Source: CAZZBK01 sp964387325
GTDB taxonomy: Bacteria; Planctomycetota; Planctomycetia; Pirellulales; PNKZ01
DNA length: 9,600 bases
Reading direction: 5' to 3'
NCBI GenBank assembly: GCA_964387325.1
Contig: CAYLYE010000239.1
Coordinates: forward strand, 1 to 9,600
Positions 1 to 5,227 of the stretch are shown one piece after another (the first letter of the stretch is position 1; each line of letters opens with the position of its first letter). Both the position numbers and the translations under genes were made by a program. The notes below the pieces were generated by a model. It saw nothing but the letters and a program-made list of their open reading frames with translations, was not told the DNA's origin and did no database searches.

Positions 1-1326
1 AACCGTGGTCGATTGAACGCTCATCACGAGCAAGCCTACGCCACTGACCACTCCACCAACCACGCCGAGCAAAGCGAGCGTCGAGCGGCTGGGGCCCACC
101 GGTTTCGACCCCGTGTCGCACGAATCGATGCGCGTGATCAGACTCACGCTCTCGGCGCTCGACAGCACCGCGCGACCGTCGACAAGACGCGTCTGGGCGT
201 CGTTCCAACTGCGCGTGCGTTGCTCCACACTCGTCACAAGCTGGCCGTACTCGGCACGCAATTCGGCAAGTCGTTCGAGCCGCTCACGCATGCGAGGAAT
301 TTGTTGTGAAAGCCGCTCGACTCGATTTTGGGCAAGCTGCCAATCGGTCGAGACGGCGCGGAGCGCGGCCGATAGCTCACGGCCGAAATGACTGACAATC
401 TGCCGCTCGGAAAATATCGCGGCCTGCACATCGGGATGAGCGTCGGTTTTGACTCCCTGCAGCGTGGCGCGGCGCAATCGTGCGTCGAGCAGTTGCTCGT
501 TGAGCCGACGCAACTGAGAGAATGATTGCGAGCTGTCGCCCGGCAGTGTGAGTTGCTGCTCGGGATCACTCTGTGCCGCGACGAGCTGCGCGTGCCATGC
601 ACCGAGTCGTTGCTCTTCGATGGTTGCTTGACGTAGCTCTGATTCCATCTCAAGGGTTCGCCGGCGCAAGTCGCTCTCGCTGCCGCCGCTGGATTGATAC
701 AAGTTGCGTAGCTCGGCCAGATCGCTGCCAGCCAGAGCCTCGAACTCACCGAGTCGTTTGGTGACGCGGTTCAACTCATCCTGGGCCGCCTCGGCACTCT
801 TTTGGAGCTCAATGAGCATGCTCTGTGCGCGGCTGTTGCGGAGCTTAGCCATCCGCGCGTCGAGCTGCGTGCAAATCGCGTCGCAGAGAGCCAACGCTCG
901 TTGCCGATCAGCGTCGCGCACCTTGAGGTAAAACACTTCCGTCTTGCCATACTCGGCCCCTTTCGGAGGTACGAGCTTGACCGCCTCAGATAGATCGGTG
1001 ATCGCGCTGTCGGTCGGTCGACGTTGGTCGATTTGAGTCAAGGCATCGGCCAACAGCGGTCGGCCGCGCGTGATTTCCATGATCGTCTCGAGTAACGCCT
1101 TCAACTCATCGCTGTGGCGAAACTTGCCCGGCCCGTCGTTGTTCGCTGCCGCTTCGTTGCGAACCATCAGCTGCTGCGTGGCTTCCCACGAATCGGTTCG
1201 CACCGCCGCGAATGCGCCCACGGCAGCGGCAATGACCACCGCTGGCAGCAACCAGCGCAGCGGATACTTGATCAGCAGTCTCGCCACATCCAACGGATGG
1301 GCGAGCGATTCGGGTGAATGACGCAC
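1..1326 (-). CDS. Wzz/Wzc-type polysaccharide chain-length determinant protein (partial, C-terminus beyond left edge)
   Basis: This is an open frame of 442 codons without a stop, beginning at GTG (1324-1326) and running off position 1. An in-frame TAG lies five codons upstream, so GTG is the only start ahead of the first membrane segment; AGGA lies 10 nt before it. The architecture is that of polysaccharide co-polymerases. A short cytoplasmic N-terminus precedes a first membrane helix at about residues 25-42 (LLPAVVIAAAVGAFAAV). A long periplasmic region follows, rich in Glu, Gln, Arg and Leu (about 165-395), likely coiled coil. A Pro/Lys stretch (TGSKPVGPS, 405-413) leads into a second helix at 416-435. 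Known members control chain length in O-antigen, capsule or exopolysaccharide export at the inner membrane. Whether a Wzc-like tyrosine kinase domain follows the second helix cannot be seen, so the subtype is open. No other exopolysaccharide gene lies in the window. Confidence 0.82.
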   Translation of the reverse strand, partial: MRHSPESLAHPLDVARLLIKYPLRWLLPAVVIAAAVGAFAAVRTDSWEATQQLMVRNEAAANNDGPGKFRHSDELKALLETIMEITRGRPLLADALTQIDQRRPTDSAITDLSEAVKLVPPKGAEYGKTEVFYLKVRDADRQRALALCDAICTQLDARMAKLRNSRAQSMLIELQKSAEAAQDELNRVTKRLGEFEALAGSDLAELRNLYQSSGGSESDLRRRTLEMESELRQATIEEQRLGAWHAQLVAAQSDPEQQLTLPGDSSQSFSQLRRLNEQLLDARLRRATLQGVKTDAHPDVQAAIFSERQIVSHFGRELSAALRAVSTDWQLAQNRVERLSQQIPRMRERLERLAELRAEYGQLVTSVEQRTRSWNDAQTRLVDGRAVLSSAESVSLITRIDSCDTGSKPVGPSRSTLALLGVVGGVVSGVGLLVMSVQSTTV

Positions 1327-1335
1327 GCGACGAGT

Positions 1336-1375
1336 GTCCTAGTTTGAAAGACGATGGGACTTTCAAACATAGGAC
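1336..1375. promoter_or_regulatory. 15-bp stem-loop covering the RBS of the chain-length gene
   Basis: GTCCTA (1336-1341) plus GTTTGAAAG (1342-1350) pairs with CTTTCAAAC (1360-1368) plus TAGGAC (1370-1375). A 9-nt loop separates the arms and one A (1369) is bulged. On the minus strand the 3' arm contains the AGGA (1340-1337) that would serve as Shine-Dalgarno for the GTG at 1326. If the leader is transcribed, the site would be held in the stem. No T-run follows on either strand, so a rho-independent terminator is less likely. A dyad-binding protein site is the other option. Confidence 0.5.
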
Positions 1376-1483
1376 GGATTAAGCCGAGTGGTCGGAACAG
1401 ACAGAGGCTTCCGACGTTGAGACCGATTGTGTCGATTGTGCGGGGAATGACACGTAACGGAATGGGTCATCCGAATGAATCAG

Positions 1484-1527
1484 CCCCCAAGCCGGCGACT
1501 TGGTCGCCGAAACCCCGGCGGCAGAGC
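1484..1527. repeat. Left part of a REP/BIME-like palindrome interrupted by the insertion element
   Basis: The segment contains a tight hairpin, CGGCGAC-TTG-GTCGCCG (1493-1509). It then holds the 5' arm CCGGCGGC and loop AGA (1515-1525) of a second hairpin, whose 3' arm continues beyond the insertion at 3810-3815. An outer arm, CCCCAAGCCGGCG (1485-1497), has its perfect complement at 3810-3822. Its last 8 bases (1520-1527) are the left copy of the target duplication. Confidence 0.6.
1520..1527. repeat. Target-site duplication, left copy (GGCAGAGC)
   Basis: This 8-bp sequence directly abuts the left inverted repeat and is identical to 3802-3809, which directly abuts the right one. Eight to nine bases is the known duplication size for the IS1 family. 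The two copies have not diverged, which is consistent with a fairly recent insertion. Confidence 0.88.
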
Positions 1528-1546
1528 GGTAGTGGTTCACTTTGAA
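1528..1546. repeat. Left terminal inverted repeat (IRL)
   Basis: GGTAGTGGTTCACTTTGAA is the exact reverse complement of 3783-3801. Similarity stops immediately inward. Confidence 0.92.
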
Positions 1547-1579
1547 CTTCAACGCCGATCTGCACCCGAATGTCCGGTC

Positions 1580-1588
1580 TGCTATAAT
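1580..1588 (+). promoter_or_regulatory. Extended -10 promoter element at the ATG of the 77-aa ORF
   Basis: TGCTATAAT combines a consensus -10 box (1583-1588) with the TGn extension. No good -35 is present at 16-18 nt upstream, which extended -10 promoters can tolerate. The expected start of transcription, about 7 nt downstream, falls on the A of the ATG at 1595, which would give a leaderless mRNA. Confidence 0.5.
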
Positions 1589-1594
1589 CCCAGC

Positions 1595-1828
1595 ATGACA
1601 CGCGACCACCAGCACAACCCGGACCCCAACGCCAACGCCGCTCGAATCGTGGCCGAGGCTACCGCCGCGCAGCCAGACGCCGCCCAAGACCTAGAATCAG
1701 CCTGGGCGGCGTGGTCGAGCCATCTTCAAAAGGTTGATGAACGTGGCATGACGCTGCTGCGGGCGGCGTTTGAGGCCGGATGGGAGTCCGGCTATTCATC
1801 ATCACCATCATTGAAAAGCTCTAATTGA
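1595..1828 (+). CDS. 77-aa protein of unknown function, left-end passenger of the insertion element
   Basis: I do not recognise a named family. The ATG at 1595 is chosen because a TATAAT box lies just 6 nt upstream; there is no room for a Shine-Dalgarno, so translation would be leaderless. The product is acidic and soluble, with no membrane segment or signal peptide. Its middle (about residues 15-65) reads as an amphipathic helical segment with a WAAWSSHLQ motif followed by ERGMTLLRAAFEAGWESG. The tail after that is low-complexity (SSSPSLKSS). The last 37 bases overlap the 3' end of the convergent P63C gene, and base composition drops at that junction. The tail may therefore be a by-product of fusing a once separate left-end module to the P63C cassette. 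It could still be a spurious ORF, but the good promoter and coherent helix pattern favour a real gene. Confidence 0.5.
   Translation: MTRDHQHNPDPNANAARIVAEATAAQPDAAQDLESAWAAWSSHLQKVDERGMTLLRAAFEAGWESGYSSSPSLKSSN
1775..1792. other. Small hairpin at the convergent ends of the 77-aa ORF and the P63C gene
   Basis: GCCGGA (1775-1780), loop TGGGAG, TCCGGC (1787-1792) form a perfect 6-bp stem just downstream of the P63C reading frame, touching its TAG stop (1794-1792). No T-run follows, so a terminator role is only a possibility. Confidence 0.25.
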
Positions 1829-2817
1829 AGACTATCGCCTCGCTTCGGGAATGCACGATTAACCATCTTTAGCATCTGCTGCCAAGAGTCAGACGCACGC
1901 ATTAACCCCAGGAGTGCATGCAAGTGCTGTGCAAGTGCTGGGTGGCCTACATCCTCTGTGAGCCATTGGTGGTGCATTGATCGGCGGTAGCCTCGCTCTG
2001 CTATTGGATTTCGCTCCTCAAGCTCCTTTAGGATTCCTGGTGCGAGACGAGCATAAACAAGGTTGCGAGTATACGCGGCTACGCATTGCGGACGATTGAC
2101 CCTCATTCCCTTCCAAACCCACCCACGCAATCGAAAAATCTCCTGGTAGAATTCATCTGGAAACCGCTTAGCCCATACCGCAAACTCTTTTCTAAGGTAC
2201 TTGTCGAGGATTTCTTGCAGGGCGTACCGATCTCGAACCTCTTGGAATCCAGTGGCCTCGTCAACCAGTGCAATGATGCCCACCCTGGCAAACCCTCGCA
2301 CCAGGATCAATGCTGCATCGGCATACTTCCGCTGAATTGGCGTCAAAGTCTTCTTCTTATCAGCATCAAGTATCGCATCACAAATATCAGCTAGCACAGT
2401 GGCTTCGTAGCCAAACGCACTTCTACCGCCCCTAGTTGGCTGAAATTCAATTGGGCTTCTGATTCGCGCGATTAAGTCTTTATTGTCAGAGCCTTTAGGT
2501 TCAATGCGTTGAAGGAAAGTGGCCAAACGCTGCGCGCCGCCACTTTCTGCCATTCCAAGGCTTTTTTGCAGGCCACGATTGGTGATGACGCGAGTTGAGT
2601 CCTCAAGCACGTAGCACGGTATTTCGATATTTCCAATCACCAACGGATGATCGTCAGAACCGTGAGTTGCCCGGGGAAGAATCTCCTTCCCCTCTTTCGC
2701 CCACCTAGCCTCGGCGGCACCGCGAGCGATTTCTGCCCGCTCCTCTTTGGTTAGCTTCTCAGCGCGGGCTTTTCCGCCCTTCTTGCCAGCTTCACTCGAT
2801 CCGAATTCTTCCGTCAT
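1792..2817 (-). CDS. P63C-domain protein, passenger of the insertion element
   Basis: The product is 341 aa. Start ATG is at 2815-2817, with GGGGG 7 nt upstream. A longer frame from 2886 would begin inside the promoter -35 box and ahead of the predicted transcript start, so it is rejected. Three parts are visible. Residues 9-39 are a basic helical stretch (GKKGGKARAEKL then EERAEIARGAAEARW), a motif seen on many small phage and plasmid proteins. Residues about 60-190 include CYVLEDSTRVITNRGLQKSLG, reminiscent of the N-terminal regions of phage KilA-N/BRO-type proteins. The C-terminal part matches the P63C domain: EFAVWAKRFPDEFY from 211, LVYARLAPGIL near 253, and a His-rich RRSMHHQWL near 278. 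P63C proteins occur in phages and bacteria and have no established function. The gene diverges from the transposase and shares its promoter region. Its base composition is lower in GC than the host, which suggests transfer. Confidence 0.8.
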   Translation of the reverse strand: MTEEFGSSEAGKKGGKARAEKLTKEERAEIARGAAEARWAKEGKEILPRATHGSDDHPLVIGNIEIPCYVLEDSTRVITNRGLQKSLGMAESGGAQRLATFLQRIEPKGSDNKDLIARIRSPIEFQPTRGGRSAFGYEATVLADICDAILDADKKKTLTPIQRKYADAALILVRGFARVGIIALVDEATGFQEVRDRYALQEILDKYLRKEFAVWAKRFPDEFYQEIFRLRGWVWKGMRVNRPQCVAAYTRNLVYARLAPGILKELEERNPIAERGYRRSMHHQWLTEDVGHPALAQHLHALLGLMRASDSWQQMLKMVNRAFPKRGDSLQLELFNDGDDE

Positions 2818-2842
2818 AATTCGACCCCCAAAAGGAAAGGAA

Positions 2843-2891
2843 TATGCTTGACTGCTTAGCATAGTATCGGTATGCTTGGCTGTCAAGCAAA
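2843..2891. promoter_or_regulatory. Symmetric divergent promoter/operator of the P63C gene and transposase
   Basis: Plus strand: TTGACT (2848-2853), 17-bp spacer, TATGCT (2871-2876), predicted start near 2883. Minus strand: TTGACA (2886-2881), 17-bp spacer, TATGCT (2863-2858), predicted start near 2851. The two promoters interleave, and the whole segment is a near-palindrome centred on 2867. Its arms are TGCTTGAC (2845-2852) / GTCAAGCA (2882-2889) and AGCATA (2858-2863) / TATGCT (2871-2876). RNA polymerase could occupy only one orientation at a time. A dimeric regulator could bind the dyad. Confidence 0.72.
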
Positions 2892-2907
2892 AGAAAAGAG
2901 AAGGATA

Positions 2908-3792
2908 ATGCGAAAACTGCCAGTCGAAAAACGAGCCGCAATTTTGAGTGCCTTAGTCGAGGGCGTAAGCATCAACGCGACGGCTCGCATGTGCCACGTC
3001 TCGAAGATTACCATTCTTCGATTACTGGCCGACGCCGGCCAGTTCTGTGCCGACTATCACGACGTTTTCGTTCGCGGACTTGCTACCCAGCGAGTTCAAG
3101 CCGACGAAATCTGGGGTTTCTGCGGTTGCAAAGAGAAAGCCAAAAAGGCCGGTGCTAATGGCTACGGCAGCGTCTGGACTTGGGTCGCCTTGGATGCCGA
3201 CACCAAGCTGTGCATCAGTTACCTAGTTGGCGGTCGCGGCGCTGAGTGTGCCGAGGTGTTCGCCAAGGATGTTGCAGACCGGCTTGAAGGTCGCGTGCAA
3301 CTAACGACAGACGCCCACGGCCCCTACAGCGAAGCGGTTGACGGTGCCTTTCACGGCAATGTTGATTACGCCATGCTGGTTAAGGTGTTCGGCAAGATGA
3401 GCACCGACGATCAGCGGCGATACAGCCCCGCAGAGTGCGTTGGCTGCCGTCGTGAGGTTAAATCAGGCCAACCGCACCCGGACCATATCTCGACCAGTTA
3501 CGTTGAGCGACAAAATCTGACGATGCGTATGTCGATTCGTCGCCTAACTCGTTTGTCGAACGGGTTTAGCAAGAAGATCGAGAACCACGAGTACGCGATT
3601 GCCTTGCACTTCTTCTACTACAACTACATTCGCAAGCACATGACACTCAAGACCACCCCAGCCGTGGCCGCTGGCTTGGCAAACGCTCCTATAACCATGC
3701 TCGATCTGGTAAATATGATCGAGGCGGAAGAATCCAAACTGGGTGGACGGCTGACCGATTACCTGAAATCCAAGGATCGGGATTCAAAGTGA
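2908..3792 (+). CDS. IS1-family-like DDE transposase (single-frame, long type)
   Basis: The product is 294 aa from ATG at 2908, which follows GAGAAGGA. The upstream in-frame ATG at 2872 lies in the promoter -10 box and ahead of the predicted transcript start, so it is rejected. Residues about 6-42 form a helix-turn-helix (EGVSINATARMCHVSKITILRLL) that should bind the element ends. The catalytic triad is visible as D66 (ADEIWGF), D135 (TTDAHGPY) and E200 (SYVERQN), followed by RMSIRRLTRLSNGFSKK and a C-terminal NYIRKHMTLKTTPAVAAGL segment. These are hallmarks of the long single-ORF IS1-type transposases, which do not need the InsA-InsB frameshift. The enzyme cuts the 19-bp ends and inserts with an 8-bp duplication. 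The frame is intact, and the stop lies in the right inverted repeat. Confidence 0.9.
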   Translation: MRKLPVEKRAAILSALVEGVSINATARMCHVSKITILRLLADAGQFCADYHDVFVRGLATQRVQADEIWGFCGCKEKAKKAGANGYGSVWTWVALDADTKLCISYLVGGRGAECAEVFAKDVADRLEGRVQLTTDAHGPYSEAVDGAFHGNVDYAMLVKVFGKMSTDDQRRYSPAECVGCRREVKSGQPHPDHISTSYVERQNLTMRMSIRRLTRLSNGFSKKIENHEYAIALHFFYYNYIRKHMTLKTTPAVAAGLANAPITMLDLVNMIEAEESKLGGRLTDYLKSKDRDSK

Positions 3793-3801
3793 ACCACTAC
3801 C
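3783..3801. repeat. Right terminal inverted repeat (IRR)
   Basis: TTCAAAGTGAACCACTACC is the exact reverse complement of 1528-1546. It contains the transposase TGA stop at 3790-3792. Confidence 0.92.
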
Positions 3802-3809
3802 GGCAGAGC
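3802..3809. repeat. Target-site duplication, right copy (GGCAGAGC)
   Basis: Identical to 1520-1527 and directly next to the right inverted repeat. Confidence 0.88.
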
Positions 3810-3822
3810 CGCCGGCTTGGGG
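3808..3822. repeat. Right part of the interrupted REP/BIME-like palindrome
   Basis: CGCCGGCTTGGGG (3810-3822) is the perfect complement of 1485-1497. With one duplication copy removed, 1526-1527 joined to 3810-3815 gives GCCGCCGG, which closes the hairpin CCGGCGGC-AGA-GCCGCCGG. It lies 41 bases past the 3' end of the CaMKII-like gene and may have acted as its transcript end structure. Confidence 0.6.
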
Positions 3823-3863
3823 ATCAAAACATGTTGCGGGTAAACTTAGCCGCACCCCTCTCG

Positions 3864-4253
3864 TCACGCCAGCGGCGAGCGATGGAAATGCACATGCTTC
3901 CACGCGCCACCTTGCTTCTGCCAAACGCGTGTCTCCTCGACATGCACCGTGACGGGTCCGCCATCGGCGGCAAGCTTTTGGACCAACCGCACGTAGCTGA
4001 CCACGGCGGCGTTGCTCCCCAACATCCGCACATGTGGCGAGGCCATCGTGACATTCCAGGGCCCTTTGCCGCCGCCCAAGTCGAAATAGAACTTGTGAAA
4101 CGGCATCCCTTCGACCAAATGACCGCGCGCCTCGGGCTCGAAACAGGTAATACTCGCATCGCACAATTGTTCGTACGTTTTCCAATCGCCGCCGACAATC
4201 GAGTTGAGCAGCTGTTGGTTCGCGTCGAGCACTTCTTTTTCAGTCGAGGTCAT
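3864..4253 (-). CDS. CaMKII association-domain-like (SnoaL/NTF2-fold) protein
   Basis: The product is 129 aa from ATG at 4251-4253. A longer frame from 4367 would start inside thyX and add a 38-residue tail without domain character, so it is rejected. The whole protein is one alpha+beta NTF2-like domain. Specific matches to the association domain of calcium/calmodulin-dependent kinase II are FEPEARGHLVEG (38-49), FHKFYFD (52-58), SPHVRMLG (72-79), VSYVRL (85-90), EETRVW (106-111) and WKHVHFH (118-124). In animals this domain assembles the kinase holoenzyme. Bacterial stand-alone versions are known, and their role is not settled; a homo-oligomeric, ligand- or peptide-binding role is plausible. 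No kinase domain is attached here and no signal peptide is seen. It follows thyX on the same strand after 53 nt, so the two may be co-transcribed. The leader is pyrimidine-rich with no clear Shine-Dalgarno. Confidence 0.85.
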   Translation of the reverse strand: MTSTEKEVLDANQQLLNSIVGGDWKTYEQLCDASITCFEPEARGHLVEGMPFHKFYFDLGGGKGPWNVTMASPHVRMLGSNAAVVSYVRLVQKLAADGGPVTVHVEETRVWQKQGGAWKHVHFHRSPLA

Positions 4254-4306
4254 AATGAGGCGTGGGGGATGTGGGGTGAGGGGTGAGAAAGACAATGAGA
4301 AACTTT

Positions 4307-5227
4307 TTACTGGACCGGCTGCGTCTCGCTCCGGAGCAAACCGAGCCGAGCCAGCTTGGTATGGCATTCGTCTCGTTCACGGCTCCGCTTTTGATCGACC
4401 CAACTGGGGTCCTGTACGGCGAGAAAGTCTTCTTCCGTGGCCGGCACGCGCCCCGTCTCGGCCATCCGAGCGGTCAGCCGTTGCAGCACCCCCTTGTCGA
4501 GCCGCGTGAGAAACATGCCCTGCACGCGATAGTCGACAAACGCTTCCCAGACAAGCGGGAAGATCTGTTGCACGATCTGCTCACCGATCGTCCGCGCGTA
4601 TTGTCGAATCTCCCACTGGGCGTGCTCGTCCATGCGGAGCGCGAGAAAGTGCAGCAGGTTGTGCAGATCAATTTTCCAGTAGGCTTCGGTGTACGTCGCC
4701 AGCGGCAAGTCTTTGCGCGCCTGCTCGCGGGCCACGCCCATTTCGATCCGCCGCTCATAAATCCGTCGCGACTCTTTGTGAAGATACTGCTCGTCTGCCG
4801 TCATCTCAGCGCCCAACTGCGAGTCGAGCATGCCGCCGCTGCCCTGACGATTGGTCGTGGCCTGGCTGCGCCATTCTTCGGCGGTCGTGGTTTGCGCCGA
4901 GTCAATGGCCAGCGAGTAGCGCGTGCTGTACTCGTTCACGTTCGCCGTGCGATGCCGGATCCACTGTCGCCAAGTGTCCATGGGCACGCGGACGAGAAAC
5001 TTCAGCTCAGCCATTTCAAACGGCGTCGTGTGACGGTGCCTTAGCAAATAGCGAATCAGCGAGCGATCGTCCGATGTCTTGCGCGTTCCCTCGCCGTAGC
5101 TGACTCGAGCCGCCTGCACGACCGCGCCATCGTCTCCCATGCAGTCGACGAGACAGACGAAACCATCGTCGAGGACGGGAAACTTTTGCCAGCGAAGTTG
5201 TTCGAGTTGTTGCGCGTTGGTGGTCAT
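4307..5227 (-). CDS. thyX: Flavin-dependent thymidylate synthase ThyX
   Basis: The product is 306 aa with ATG at 5225-5227. It converts dUMP to dTMP using methylenetetrahydrofolate, FAD and NADPH in the cytoplasm, and is the alternative to ThyA. The family signature RHRX7S is present as RHRTANVNEYS (91-101). Other conserved blocks are AARVSYG (39-45), HRHTTPFEM (64-72), AREQARKDLPL (166-176) and ALRMDEHAQWEIRQYA (196-211), where the last holds the Arg expected in the dUMP site. The usual PFEH is PFEM here. The protein is longer than the roughly 220-250 aa short forms, with extra N- and C-terminal segments. The C-terminal tail after about 260 is acidic and basic and not part of the catalytic core. 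It lies upstream of the CaMKII-like gene on the same strand. Confidence 0.95.
   Translation of the reverse strand: MTTNAQQLEQLRWQKFPVLDDGFVCLVDCMGDDGAVVQAARVSYGEGTRKTSDDRSLIRYLLRHRHTTPFEMAELKFLVRVPMDTWRQWIRHRTANVNEYSTRYSLAIDSAQTTTAEEWRSQATTNRQGSGGMLDSQLGAEMTADEQYLHKESRRIYERRIEMGVAREQARKDLPLATYTEAYWKIDLHNLLHFLALRMDEHAQWEIRQYARTIGEQIVQQIFPLVWEAFVDYRVQGMFLTRLDKGVLQRLTARMAETGRVPATEEDFLAVQDPSWVDQKRSRERDECHTKLARLGLLRSETQPVQ

Larger units (their letters stand above)
1528..3801 (+). mobile_element. Complete IS1-family-like insertion element with two passenger genes (2274 bp)
   Basis: The element is bounded by perfect 19-bp terminal inverted repeats (GGTAGTGGTTCACTTTGAA at 1528-1546, its complement at 3783-3801) and flanked by identical 8-bp direct repeats. 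The terminal GG and the 8-bp duplication fit the IS1 family, as does the transposase. It is much longer than classical IS1 (about 0.8 kb) because it carries a 77-aa ORF at the left end and a P63C-domain gene. All three frames are open and both ends are present, so it could be active. The interior, above all the P63C gene, looks visibly less GC-rich than the flanking chromosome. The transposase stop codon (3790-3792) lies inside the right inverted repeat. Confidence 0.88.

Noticed and set aside
234..749. Open frame of 171 codons on the minus strand
   Set aside because: It is an out-of-frame shadow of the chain-length gene, which stays open for 442 codons in another minus frame and has clear membrane helices and family motifs.
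1424..1441. Short tandem repeat CGATTGTGT/CGATTGTGC
   Set aside because: Two 9-bp units only, with no symmetry or link to a promoter; chance is a sufficient explanation.
2818..2886. Upstream start of the P63C frame at 2886
   Set aside because: It falls in the minus-strand -35 box and upstream of the predicted transcript start; the 23 extra residues have no domain character.
2872..2907. Upstream ATG of the transposase frame (2872)
   Set aside because: It lies inside the predicted -10 box and before the predicted transcript start; the ATG at 2908 has a Shine-Dalgarno and begins the family-like N-terminus.
4283..5044. Plus-strand frame of 253 codons opposite thyX
   Set aside because: Antisense shadow of thyX, whose RHRX7S and other motifs are on the minus strand.
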